Notes: generated from the sequence alone by a model not told the origin. 17,596 nt of DNA from Nitrosopumilales archaeon UBA218 (GCA_002499525.1 DAMC01000087.1:1-17596), one strand, 5' to 3'. Numbered from the stretch's first letter, positions 7,648 to 15,338 are shown. A program made the numbers and translations.

Positions 7648-7677
7648 ATTTTTTTGATTTACAGTAAATTTTTTTGA
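7648..7677 (-). repeat. Perfect spaced decamer repeat with central near-palindrome
   Basis: TCAAAAAAAT occurs twice on the minus strand, at 7668-7677 and 7648-7657, separated by exactly 10 bp (TTACTGTAAA, almost palindromic). The copies are therefore 20 bp apart, about two helical turns, immediately upstream of the TATA box of the winged-helix gene. Each contains an A7 tract, which would bend the DNA. An upstream regulator-binding site is a reasonable inference. Confidence 0.45.
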
Positions 7678-7760
7678 GCTAAACTAAATTCCGTTGAACT
7701 GACTGTAAAAAGGTATGAATCTGAGCGTGTCTGTACTTGAAGAATGATATTCGACAATTT

Positions 7761-7865
7761 TCATACTATGGCGGAAATCTGCTTTTTTACCTGCGATTCC
7801 TTTCGCATTTTTGCAATAATATTGGCAATTTGAGTTGCATGGATTTCGTCAAGCGTTTCACACAT
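7761..7865 (-). CDS. Candidate small protein (34 aa)
   Basis: This ATG-started frame of 34 residues lies in the gap between the TldE-like gene and the winged-helix gene. The peptide begins MCETLDEIHATQIANIIAKM and ends ISAIV. It is rich in Glu, Lys, Ile and Ala and would form one amphipathic helix. A TTAATTATTA element lies about 26 nt before the ATG, the right distance for a leaderless transcript, and a palindrome lies between the two. An in-frame TTG at 7883 would add six residues. The frame starts only 36 nt after the TldE-like stop codon, so it could also be read from that transcript. I recognise no family. Codon-like composition and promoter spacing support it, but a short frame can occur by chance. 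Confidence 0.4.
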   Translation of the reverse strand: MCETLDEIHATQIANIIAKMRKESQVKKQISAIV

Positions 7866-7869
7866 GAAT

Positions 7870-7883
7870 TTGACTGACGTCAA
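7870..7883. repeat. Palindrome between TATA box and small ORF
   Basis: TTGAC-TGAC-GTCAA forms 5-bp arms around 4 bp, and contains the perfect 8-bp palindrome TGACGTCA at 7875-7882. It lies between the predicted TATA box (7885-7894) and the ATG of the small ORF (7865), where a bound repressor would block transcription start. Function is inferred. Confidence 0.4.
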
Positions 7884-7884
7884 G

Positions 7885-7894
7885 TAATAATTAA
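7885..7894 (-). promoter_or_regulatory. Possible TATA box of the small ORF
   Basis: The minus strand reads TTAATTATTA, with its core centred about 26 nt before the ATG at 7865. It lies just after the stop codon of the TldE-like gene. Spacing fits leaderless initiation. Confidence 0.4.
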
Positions 7895-7901
7895 TCTTGC
7901 T

Positions 7902-9248
7902 CTATATTGGCACCACTGATATGCCCTCGCACCTGATTGTAGGGCATGTGACTGGTGAGCCGGCCCATGGTAGTACTGTTGTGGAATTATTTCCGATGGC
8001 CGATATGTTTTGCAGTAAATTTGGTAAGTTGTGTATTATTCGAACTGATTTAATGGGAGTTAACTGTCCGTTTCTAATTTGAAATACTCCATTACGTGCC
8101 GTACATGAAAAATCTCCTCTGATTGGATTTACTGCATAAGTATACCATAACCTACCGATTAGGATTCCATTTTTTGTGTCCTTGATTATCTCTTCTCGAT
8201 CTTGATTTCCTGAAGATATTGTTAGATTATGTGGTGAAGAAAATGTTATTGGTGATGCAGACCTACCCAATGGAACCCCTGATCTAGATGCATTGCCTGA
8301 CGACGTAGATTTTTCTTTTACTGCATTGTATGTGTCAGAATAAGTATTCTCAAAAATCCCATTTTTGATTAATTGATTTATTCTGGTAGGCACTCCCTCG
8401 TCATCAAATGATTTTGCCCCCAGGTTATCTGAAATGTGGGGATTATCGTCTATGTTGAGATCCTCGATTGCAATTTTATCGCCTTTATTAGAAAAACAAC
8501 TTTTCTTTTCCGAAAAAGTTTTGAGATTAAAATTGGGACCGAGAACAAAAAACAACAATTCTCCTACCGCTAAAGGATCAAAAACTATACTCGTAGTCAG
8601 GTTTTCTGCGTTACTTGGATTTGTAGAATCTGAGCACATTTTGGCAGCATCGGAGCCTATTCTAGCAGGCTCAAATGAATTCAATGTTCTGGAATTTGCC
8701 TGACCTATTCCGGAAACTGGGATTTTAATATCTGCCTCAGCGTTTATTCCTCCTGCAATGTATGTTGATTTTTCTGATTTGAAAAGGCCTGACGTGTTTT
8801 GTATTTGAAAATCATCACATACAACATTCAATGAACCGGAGATTCTCGAGATCTTCTGATGTGATGCCGCATCAATCATAGTCTGTGCAATCTGTGAAAT
8901 TTTGGCAGCATCTAGATTCCAGATTTTCTGATCATTTGTCTTTTCTATGTGTGTGTCGCGGATATTTTCTGGAAATGATGTCCAGAACTCTTTTTGAGCT
9001 AGATTCTTTGCAACATGGAGTGCTTCCTCCACAAGGCTTCTTGGATCCATTATGGCAGACTGTGCTGAGCAAATTTTCTTGTTCATCACCAATCTAGTTC
9101 CAATTGATTTTTCATAACTTTCCTTAATCTCAACAATCTCTGAATCAGTAATTCTAATTGTAGTGATTTTTTTTGCACAAAAAATAGACTCACACTGTTC
9201 TGCGCCAGATTTTAACGCAAAAGAGATTACGTCACTACAAATTGACAA
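7902..9248 (-). CDS. TldD/PmbA family protein, TldE (PmbA)-like subunit
   Basis: TldD and TldE (PmbA) form a heteromeric protease in which TldD carries the metal site (HExxxH) and TldE lacks it. This 448-residue protein has no HExxxH and has the TldE-type C-terminal half, including SFDDEGVPTR and the segment GNASRSGVPLG. The N-terminal half (SGAEQCESIFCAKK, then ITDSEIVEIKESYEKSIGTR) matches the family's N-domain. It should therefore be the non-catalytic partner, with a TldD subunit encoded outside this window. The start is TTG, placed directly after the cofH stop codon (TAG-TTG). An AAGGG sequence about 8 nt upstream, inside cofH, supports it, and no ATG is available nearby. Co-transcription with cofG and cofH is very likely. 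A role linked to F420 is speculative. Confidence 0.88.
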   Translation of the reverse strand: MSICSDVISFALKSGAEQCESIFCAKKITTIRITDSEIVEIKESYEKSIGTRLVMNKKICSAQSAIMDPRSLVEEALHVAKNLAQKEFWTSFPENIRDTHIEKTNDQKIWNLDAAKISQIAQTMIDAASHQKISRISGSLNVVCDDFQIQNTSGLFKSEKSTYIAGGINAEADIKIPVSGIGQANSRTLNSFEPARIGSDAAKMCSDSTNPSNAENLTTSIVFDPLAVGELLFFVLGPNFNLKTFSEKKSCFSNKGDKIAIEDLNIDDNPHISDNLGAKSFDDEGVPTRINQLIKNGIFENTYSDTYNAVKEKSTSSGNASRSGVPLGRSASPITFSSPHNLTISSGNQDREEIIKDTKNGILIGRLWYTYAVNPIRGDFSCTARNGVFQIRNGQLTPIKSVRIIHNLPNLLQNISAIGNNSTTVLPWAGSPVTCPTIRCEGISVVPI

Positions 9249-10499
9249 CTATTTTGCCCTTGGATTTTTGTATCGATACTTGTCTAATTTGACTAGTTCG
9301 AAATAAGAGCCAAACTGAGATGGATCGCTTACTTTGTCCAACTCGTCTTCCTGCTCACCTAAATCATATTTCTTTAGGATTTTATACGAAGTGTTTCTCT
9401 GGGCAGGAATTCTGCCAATTTCTCGAATCATTCTCCTCATATCTTTTGGTTTCAATAGTTGTCCATAAGATGCCCCGGCTGAAGTAGAAATAGATTCATT
9501 GATCAGAGTTCCCCCAAAATCATTTGCTCCCCACATTAACAGAACTTGAGCCATTTTTGGACCTTCTTTCACCCATGACATCTGGATGTTGTTGATGGAA
9601 TTATTGAGCATAATTCTTGATACTGCATGAGTAATCAGAACATCATTTGCAGAGGCCCCACTCCTAATCTGTTCGTGTAATTGGTGCTTGTACATTGGTG
9701 CCTCACTATAGATGAAATTTAATGGAACAAACTCTGTAAATCCACCGGTTTCCTTTTGAATGTCTCTAATTTTTGCAATGTGCTTTACCCTGTCTTCTGG
9801 TGTTTCTATATGGCCAAACATTATAGTTGATGTTGAATTGATTCCGAGTCGATGTGCAGTCTTGATGACTTCGACCCAATCCTTGACACTAATTCTTCCG
9901 GGAGAAATCTTGTCACGCATTTCCTGATCCAAAATCTCAGCTGCTGTGCCAGGTAGTGTATTGACTCCTGCATCTTTTAATCTCATCAAATATTCTTTAA
10001 TAGAAACATTGGATAAGGTGGCTCCGTACAACACCTCTTCAGGTGAAAATCCATGAATGTGGATATCTGGAATCTCTGATTTTATAGCGCGACAAATGTT
10101 CTCATAAGTTTTTGATTCCATATTTGGTGGAAGACCTGCCTGAATACACACTTCGGTTGCTCCAAACTGATGTGCTTCTTTTGCACGTCGTACAATTTCT
10201 TCAGTAGGCAAAAAATATCCTTCTTCTTCTCTAAAATCTCTACTGAAAGCGCAAAAGCCGCATTGTTTGATACATACATTAGTAAAATTGATATTTCTAT
10301 TTACTACGAATGTGACGATATCACCTACTCGCCTTCTCCGTAATTCATCTGCAACCATGCCAACTAGGTGAAAGTCTAATCCCTTTGCATCAAAGAGTCT
10401 CACTGCCTCTTTAACACTGATTTCTTTTTCCGATAGTGCATGATCAAGAACCTCGGCAATTAGCGGATCTGCATTTTTTAGCAGCGAGTCTGAAATCAT
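9249..10499 (-). CDS. cofH: FO synthase subunit CofH (tyrosine 4-hydroxybenzyl transferase)
   Basis: CofH is a radical SAM enzyme that joins a tyrosine-derived 4-hydroxybenzyl group to 5-amino-6-ribitylaminouracil, the first step toward FO, the chromophore of F420. The Fe-S motif CIKQCGFC gives C76, C80 and C83 (CX3CX2C), preceded by VNRNINFTNV, which is typical of the CofH/MqnC group. The central GFSPEEV, the TLPGTAAEIL motif and FGHIETPEDRVKH also match CofH. I chose the ATG at 10499, which overlaps the cofG stop codon (ATGA, 4 nt) and gives 416 residues. A TTG two codons upstream (10505) has a GAGG about 4 nt before it and is the alternative. The paired CofG lies directly upstream. MqnC or MqnE of menaquinone synthesis is less likely, given the CofG neighbour. 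Confidence 0.95.
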   Translation of the reverse strand: MISDSLLKNADPLIAEVLDHALSEKEISVKEAVRLFDAKGLDFHLVGMVADELRRRRVGDIVTFVVNRNINFTNVCIKQCGFCAFSRDFREEEGYFLPTEEIVRRAKEAHQFGATEVCIQAGLPPNMESKTYENICRAIKSEIPDIHIHGFSPEEVLYGATLSNVSIKEYLMRLKDAGVNTLPGTAAEILDQEMRDKISPGRISVKDWVEVIKTAHRLGINSTSTIMFGHIETPEDRVKHIAKIRDIQKETGGFTEFVPLNFIYSEAPMYKHQLHEQIRSGASANDVLITHAVSRIMLNNSINNIQMSWVKEGPKMAQVLLMWGANDFGGTLINESISTSAGASYGQLLKPKDMRRMIREIGRIPAQRNTSYKILKKYDLGEQEDELDKVSDPSQFGSYFELVKLDKYRYKNPRAK

Positions 10500-11674
10500 C
10501 TCCAATATTCCTCTAAAACATGGCCCGCTTTATCCATTATTGGCATCATTTTATCATGAAGATTAGAATTAACCATATTCATCATTTCAGGATAGACAGG
10601 GAATCTGGCCTTGAGGGAAAAACCAGAGGTATTGGTGTGTTTTTCAACAAAATCAATCTGGGGCCAGTCGAATTCTGGATTCACATAGTCTTGTGTGAGA
10701 GGAGAAATTCCACCCCAATCATTTATTCCGGCCTCTAGAAAATACTGATAAGAATTAGGAGATAGGTTTGGAGGAATCTGAATGTTCATCTTGGGCATTA
10801 TTATTCTGGCAAGTGCCACTGTTGTCTTGAAAAACCCCTCATCTGGAGAAGATCTATTTCTCATAGCTGTATCTTGTTTGGGATGGAAATTCTGTAAAAT
10901 CACTTCTTGTATGTGTCCGTATCTCTCATTCAATTGTTTGATTGCAAAAAGAGAATCAATTAACTCGTATGGCGTTTCGCCAATTCCAATCAACAATCCA
11001 GTAGTAGTTGGGATTCTGACAATCCCAGCATTTTCAAGTACTTTTAATCTTGCTTTGGGATTTTTACTTGGAGCTAAATGATGTGGCATCTTTTTCTCTG
11101 ATAACCTTTCACTGGAATTCTCAAGCATTAATCCGATACTTACATTAGTTTTTTTGATCTCTTCAATCTCTGGTTTTGTTAAATTTCCTGCATTGGTATG
11201 TGGGAATAATCCGCTATCAAGTGCAATTTCTGATGCATGTATCAAATATTCAACAGTACTAGAAAATCCATTTTCTTTTAGCCACTCTCTCGCTTCTGAA
11301 TATCCCTCTTCTGGACGTTCTCCAGTGACAAATAATGCCTCAGTACAATGATATTTTCTAGCAAGTTCTGACAATTCGCGAACATTTTTTCTGCTCATTA
11401 GGGAGAGTTTTTTTTCTTCTGGCTCTGCCTTGTAAGTGCAATAACTACAAACATCTCTACAAAGATTGACTAGATTAAAAAACGCCTTTTTTGAAAATGT
11501 AACGGTATTTCCACAATGCTTAGTTCTTAGCGCACCTGCAGTTTTGTAAAGTTCGGCAGGATTATCCTTTAAACGCTCAAAAATTTCGCATGTTTGACTA
11601 AATGAAATCTCTTTACCTTCTAAAACATGATTTAGAGGCTCACACGCCAGAATGAGATCACTCAATACAGACAA
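10496..11674 (-). CDS. cofG: FO synthase subunit CofG (7,8-didemethyl-8-hydroxy-5-deazariboflavin synthase)
   Basis: CofG is the second radical SAM enzyme of FO synthesis. It closes the deazaflavin ring on the CofH product, giving the core of coenzyme F420. The 392-residue protein carries the Fe-S motif CRDVCSYC, with C72, C76 and C79 in CX3CX2C spacing. CofG-type segments follow: LFVTGERPEEGY, the IPTTTGLLIGIGET turn, and QNFHPKQDTAM with NDWGGISPLTQDYVNPE near the C-terminus. The start appears to be TTG: an in-frame TAG lies two codons upstream and no ATG occurs in the first 190 residues outside the conserved core. A second in-frame TTG is at codon 4. The HtrA-type gene ends 16 nt upstream, and cofH overlaps the 3' end by 4 nt. 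The cofC, cofD and cofE genes are not in the window. Confidence 0.95.
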   Translation of the reverse strand: MSVLSDLILACEPLNHVLEGKEISFSQTCEIFERLKDNPAELYKTAGALRTKHCGNTVTFSKKAFFNLVNLCRDVCSYCTYKAEPEEKKLSLMSRKNVRELSELARKYHCTEALFVTGERPEEGYSEAREWLKENGFSSTVEYLIHASEIALDSGLFPHTNAGNLTKPEIEEIKKTNVSIGLMLENSSERLSEKKMPHHLAPSKNPKARLKVLENAGIVRIPTTTGLLIGIGETPYELIDSLFAIKQLNERYGHIQEVILQNFHPKQDTAMRNRSSPDEGFFKTTVALARIIMPKMNIQIPPNLSPNSYQYFLEAGINDWGGISPLTQDYVNPEFDWPQIDFVEKHTNTSGFSLKARFPVYPEMMNMVNSNLHDKMMPIMDKAGHVLEEYWR

Positions 11675-11690
11675 TCGCTAGTCTGTGTAT

Positions 11691-12863
11691 TTATCTTTGT
11701 GTAGAGTTTGTGGGGTTGATGGTAGTTGAATTGTTGTTTGTTACTGGTCTTTCATTTAGTGTGATTACAATATCGCTAACTTTACCATCCCGTAAAACTT
11801 GAAGGATCATTTGATCTCCAACTTTCTTTTCTCTTTGCAAATGTATCAAAATATCGTCGATTTTTCTTACAATCTTGGAATCGACACCGATGATCAAATC
11901 TCCTCCTATTTGATAACGGACTCCATCAGCTTCTTTAGTTTGATTTGTTCCACGAAGACCAGCCTTTTTTGCTGGACTGTCATCTAAGACGTTGATTACC
12001 AAGAATCCTCTTGCATCCTTGAGGTGTAAAACGTCTGCCAAATCTGGGTCTACATCACGTCCTGAAATGCCCACCCATGGGTGATGGTATGTCTGATTCT
12101 CGATTAACACAGGTATGATTTTTTTAACCGTATTGGCAGGAATTGCAAATCCTACCCCAGCAAAAATTCCATTATCTGATTGGATGGCAGTGTTAATCCC
12201 GACGACCTCGCCTTTCATATTTAGTAAGGGACCACCGGAATTACCTGGGTTTATTGCCGCATCTGTTTGTATGATGTCTGGTATCTGAAAACCTCTGTCC
12301 TGAGATGGTAAAATTCTACCTACCTGACTCACAATTCCTGAGCTCATGGAACCTGACAATCCAAACGGATTTCCAATTGCAGCAATTTGCTCCCCAACTC
12401 GCAGTTTTGAGGAATTACCAACTGGCAAAGGAGTTAGAGCATCAGAACTTGCATTTACTTTGATAACTGCCAAATCCGTGAAAGGATCTTTGCCAATTAC
12501 TTTGGCCTTGTAAGATCTACCATCCAGAAATGTCACTGTTAACTTTTGTGCATTTTCTACAACATGATCATTGGTAATGATGTGACCTTGCGAGTCATAG
12601 ACAAATCCAGAACCAACACCCCCAACACCACGCGCATCTGTATCTGGTCTTTTTACATTAATTCTGACTACTCCAGTTTCGGTTTTATCAAAAATGTCTG
12701 CAAGAGTAAGTTCCTTGTTTTGTGCAACTGCACCGTTTTTTGTATTTCCTAAAATCTGCTCAATAGTCGGCATTGAATTGGGCGGATTTAGAAAAACACT
12801 GTATAAAATTAGAACAACTGCCATACTTGACAAAACTCCAATTATAACGCCAGTTCTGACCAA
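11691..12863 (-). CDS. HtrA/DegP-type serine protease with PDZ domain (membrane-anchored)
   Basis: HtrA proteases degrade or chaperone misfolded proteins outside the cytoplasmic membrane. This 390-residue protein has one hydrophobic N-terminal segment at about residues 5-25, likely a signal anchor, and then a trypsin-like domain. The catalytic triad reads H100 (TNDHVV), D130 (DPFTDLAVIKV) and S208 (NPGNSGGPL), all intact. A PDZ domain occupies about residues 270-370. The last 20 residues are rich in Asn and Thr. The start is probably TTG at 12863: a minus-strand ATTATA element lies about 28 nt upstream and an in-frame stop lies eight triplets upstream. The first ATG, at residue 14, would cut into the hydrophobic segment. 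It follows the glycosyltransferase gene after 37 nt, so an envelope-quality role among surface-related genes is a fair inference. Confidence 0.93.
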   Translation of the reverse strand: MVRTGVIIGVLSSMAVVLILYSVFLNPPNSMPTIEQILGNTKNGAVAQNKELTLADIFDKTETGVVRINVKRPDTDARGVGGVGSGFVYDSQGHIITNDHVVENAQKLTVTFLDGRSYKAKVIGKDPFTDLAVIKVNASSDALTPLPVGNSSKLRVGEQIAAIGNPFGLSGSMSSGIVSQVGRILPSQDRGFQIPDIIQTDAAINPGNSGGPLLNMKGEVVGINTAIQSDNGIFAGVGFAIPANTVKKIIPVLIENQTYHHPWVGISGRDVDPDLADVLHLKDARGFLVINVLDDSPAKKAGLRGTNQTKEADGVRYQIGGDLIIGVDSKIVRKIDDILIHLQREKKVGDQMILQVLRDGKVSDIVITLNERPVTNNNSTTINPTNSTQR

Positions 12864-12886
12864 TGTAAAAAGCAGTTTTTGGAGAG

Positions 12887-12896
12887 CCTATAATCC
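12887..12896 (-). promoter_or_regulatory. Possible TATA box of the HtrA-type gene
   Basis: The minus strand reads GGATTATAGG, centred about 28 nt before the TTG start of the protease gene, within the 37-nt gap after the glycosyltransferase gene. If used, it would let the protease and FO genes be transcribed apart from the upstream envelope genes. Confidence 0.35.
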
Positions 12897-12900
12897 TTGC

Positions 12901-14100
12901 CTAGATGTTGATAAAGTTGGGACTGTGGTCTTTCATTGAATACTTTCTTCCACGCCAAGACACTCCAGCGTTAGTTTTTGCATGTAAGAGTCCTGTCAAA
13001 AACCCGCTGACAACAATCAAACTTCCTAATGGTGAACAAATGGCGTGTTTTGTTTTGATTCCGAGTGCTCTAGAGTCAATCAGGCACGCAGAGTAAAGTA
13101 GTACGGAAGAGCTAATCGATGAGGCAAAGATGATGTTTGAAGAAAATGACGAGTTTACAAACGGTATTGAATATGCTAGCATTACGTATGGCATGAATAA
13201 AAGAAACAAGACTGCAAAAAATATCCCTACGGCGATTTTACCATTTTGCAAAAATAATGGAATCATTAATCGTTTGAGTCCGTTCCACAAAGTGGACCAA
13301 TCTCTAGCCCAGACAGCATCAATTAGATGATCTGCGCGAACCATTTTCATTTTATGTCCACTCTCTTTGACTTTTTTGCCTAGTGCACCATCCTCGATTA
13401 TTTCATGTTTGACCCCCTCATGAGTTCCAACTGTATCGTATGTTTTTTTTCTAATTATGAAAAAGCTACCAAAGAAATACCCTGTGTTCTTTGTTGGGTC
13501 GTTAACACGCATTGCAGAAAATCGTGTATGTAAAAATGTCGAAAGAACTGGCAAGGTAATTCTTGTCCAAAAATCCAAACAAACCATTTTGGGAATGGCA
13601 GTCAAAGCGTCAAGGGAGAATGACTCCAAATGTGATACTGCTAGCGATATTACGTTTTTTTCAAATTTTGTATCTGCATCAGTAAATAGTAATAGATCTC
13701 CCGTTACTTTTTTGTAGCCCTCCATACATGCCCAATTCTTACCCATCCAACCTTCTGGCTTGGGCCCTGCACTTACATGGATTACTTTGGAATTTTTTTT
13801 TGCATATTGCGCAATTATACTTCCAGTTGAATCCTCCGAAGAATCATCTATTGTAATTATTTCATAGTTGGGATAATCTTGCGCAGTTAGCGAATCAAGA
13901 CACTTTTGAATGAAATTTTCTTCGTTTCTGGCAGGAAGAATAACTGATACCCTTGGATTGTGATGTGGTTTTTGATCAAATTTGTCTAGTAATGGAGTGT
14001 ATCTAAAAGAATCAATCATGGTTTTGATAAGCAGTACCCAAGCTCCAGAAATTCCAATCATAATTGCCGCAAAGGTGTAATTGAATATGTCTAGGAGCAT
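12901..14100 (-). CDS. Family 2 glycosyltransferase, membrane-bound
   Basis: This 399-residue protein transfers a sugar from a nucleotide donor, with the active site on the cytoplasmic face. A transmembrane helix at about residues 8-28 precedes the GT-A domain. That domain begins SVILPARNEE (52-61), continues with DDSSEDST (85-92) and has the metal-binding DAD at 141-143 (LLFTDADT). An IIEDGALGKK segment near residue 230 supplies the probable catalytic ED. Three or so hydrophobic segments close the protein. The GWMGKNWACMEGY stretch and overall layout recall the HpnB and CrtQ-like group, which act on lipid or carotenoid acceptors, but the acceptor here is unknown. The ATG comes one base after the stop codon of the SRPBCC gene, so the two are translationally linked. 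Confidence 0.9.
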   Translation of the reverse strand: MLLDIFNYTFAAIMIGISGAWVLLIKTMIDSFRYTPLLDKFDQKPHHNPRVSVILPARNEENFIQKCLDSLTAQDYPNYEIITIDDSSEDSTGSIIAQYAKKNSKVIHVSAGPKPEGWMGKNWACMEGYKKVTGDLLLFTDADTKFEKNVISLAVSHLESFSLDALTAIPKMVCLDFWTRITLPVLSTFLHTRFSAMRVNDPTKNTGYFFGSFFIIRKKTYDTVGTHEGVKHEIIEDGALGKKVKESGHKMKMVRADHLIDAVWARDWSTLWNGLKRLMIPLFLQNGKIAVGIFFAVLFLLFMPYVMLAYSIPFVNSSFSSNIIFASSISSSVLLYSACLIDSRALGIKTKHAICSPLGSLIVVSGFLTGLLHAKTNAGVSWRGRKYSMKDHSPNFINI

Positions 14101-14101
14101 C

Positions 14102-14527
14102 TTATTTCTCGATTTCTTTTTTTATTGATTCAAGAGCCTGCTCTGTGCCACTCTTGATGTGCTTTTTTATCATGCCTGTGAACATGCCCATCATTCCGGA
14201 CAGTTTGACATCCCAGATTGCCTCTAGTTTTGTTTTTTCACCTTCTGGTATTAGGTGGATGGTTTTTGTGCCGTTGATTATTCCCTCTGTGAATTTAATC
14301 AGGATTCTTTGTTTGGGTTGAACAGTTACTGTTTGCATACACTTGGAATCTTTGAAAACAATAGTGACTTCTCGGGTGACCGTGTTTCCCTCTTTAGAAA
14401 TATTTTTGATCGATTTTGTTCCCTTCCAAAACTTTGGCTCACTGTCCAAGTCCGATACAATTTCCCAAACCTTGTCTGCTGATGCGTTTATGGTAATTGA
14501 GGACTCGATAGTTGCCATGTATGGCAT
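14102..14527 (-). CDS. SRPBCC (START-like) ligand-binding family protein
   Basis: This 141-residue protein fits the SRPBCC helix-grip fold, a beta-sheet wrapped around a long C-terminal helix with a hydrophobic cavity for lipids or other apolar ligands. Markers are the opening SSITINASADKVWEIVSDLD, the mid-sheet FWKGTKSI and VTREVTIV strands, GTKTIHLIPEGEKTKLEAIWDV, and the closing helix from about residue 115 (MFTGMIKKHIKSGTEQALESIKKEIE). No catalytic residues can be assigned. I kept the first ATG at 14527; a second ATG at 14518 lies closer to the usual N-terminus and is equally possible. It lies 26 nt after the Ig-like membrane protein gene and one base before the glycosyltransferase. A lipid- or carotenoid-binding role beside that enzyme is a guess. 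Confidence 0.85.
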   Translation of the reverse strand: MPYMATIESSITINASADKVWEIVSDLDSEPKFWKGTKSIKNISKEGNTVTREVTIVFKDSKCMQTVTVQPKQRILIKFTEGIINGTKTIHLIPEGEKTKLEAIWDVKLSGMMGMFTGMIKKHIKSGTEQALESIKKEIEK

Positions 14528-14553
14528 ATTGCCATCATGAATATTAGTCTTGA

Positions 14554-15240
14554 TTAGCCCTGGATAAAATTAAAACTCGTAGTTTCTGTAACTTTGGAAT
14601 AATTTACAGTGATTGTGTATTTGCCATATTCTTCCCAGCCTTGTCCGCCGGCAATGATCAATGTAGAAAATGAACCGTTTGGTTTGACTGTAATCGAGTC
14701 TGAAAAAACCTCAGCTCCTGCTGGATTACTAATTGTCAAGTTCACAGTTTGCGTGGCAGATTTTGTTTTTCCAGAGATAGATACGATGTCTCCGTTAACA
14801 TATGATGTGGAATCGACTTCTAGGTTTTTTGTCAAAGATATTCCAGAAAAATTCATGCCCTGATTCATAGAAAACATCGATACTGCGACAACTGCTGCTA
14901 TCGTGATACACACTGCAATTGCAATGTTTCGAAACTTTGTCTTACTTTGGAGTTTTGCAACTTTTTGCTCTTGTCTTATTTGTGGTCTTACTTCGATTAA
15001 TGGTTGTGAAATTGGTGTTGGCGGTGGAGGTGTGATTCTTTTTGGTTTATCGACAGATTTTTCTGGTTTTTTCTCTGTTGGCTGTGAATATCTCAATAGC
15101 AATCCTTCCACATATTTTCTGTCGTCAATAGAGACTAGCTTGGTGGCCTCAAAATTCGCCCTTATCTTGGAAAGACGTGCAGCATCCCCGTGGCCTGACT
15201 TTAATAGGCTGTCAATATCGTCAGTAAAGAATTCACCCAT
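14554..15240 (-). CDS. Membrane-anchored protein with external Ig-like domain
   Basis: This 228-residue protein has three parts. Residues 1-52 are helical and acidic, ending DRKYVEGLLLRY, and resemble the short helical modules seen at the end of archaeal membrane proteins. Residues 53-100 form a Pro/Lys-rich linker with a PPPP run. A single transmembrane helix spans about 104-124. The C-terminal 90 residues are a beta-rich, Thr/Ser/Asn-rich domain with the pattern YVNGDIVSISGKT and NPAGAEVFSDS, typical of Ig-like or CARDB-like folds, and should lie outside the cell. The basic stretch before the helix supports this orientation. The gene opens the minus-strand run and has a TATA-like element about 27 nt upstream. 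I do not recognise a named family; a surface-binding or cell-wall scaffolding role is plausible. Confidence 0.8.
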   Translation of the reverse strand: MGEFFTDDIDSLLKSGHGDAARLSKIRANFEATKLVSIDDRKYVEGLLLRYSQPTEKKPEKSVDKPKRITPPPPTPISQPLIEVRPQIRQEQKVAKLQSKTKFRNIAIAVCITIAAVVAVSMFSMNQGMNFSGISLTKNLEVDSTSYVNGDIVSISGKTKSATQTVNLTISNPAGAEVFSDSITVKPNGSFSTLIIAGGQGWEEYGKYTITVNYSKVTETTSFNFIQG

Positions 15241-15262
15241 GCTAACCCTACACCGGTTTTCA

Positions 15263-15272
15263 CATAAATTAA
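15263..15272 (-). promoter_or_regulatory. Probable TATA box of the Ig-like protein gene
   Basis: The minus strand reads TTAATTTATG, centred about 27 nt before the ATG at 15240. This gap also holds the promoter of the divergent plus-strand gene, so the two transcripts leave in opposite directions from about 60 nt apart. Confidence 0.45.
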
Positions 15273-15330
15273 CTGTGTGTCAATATTGCCAAAATTACAA
15301 ATATTATTTTACAAAATTCTGCCGAAATTG

Positions 15331-15338
15331 ATTTTAAG
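15331..15338 (+). promoter_or_regulatory. Probable TATA box of the MetRS-beta-type gene
   Basis: ATTTTAAG is centred about 26 nt before the ATG at 15360, ideal for leaderless initiation. A CGAAA stretch directly upstream could serve as a BRE, the TFB recognition element. Confidence 0.5.

Noticed and set aside
10082..10279. 65-residue minus-strand open frame inside cofH
   Set aside because: It is out of frame with cofH over the region encoding its Fe-S cysteines, so it cannot replace that frame, and nothing suggests a second product.
14903..15331. 142-residue plus-strand open frame opposite the Ig-like protein gene
   Set aside because: It is antisense to a better-supported frame with a transmembrane helix and Ig-like domain, and no promoter or ribosome-binding sequence precedes it.
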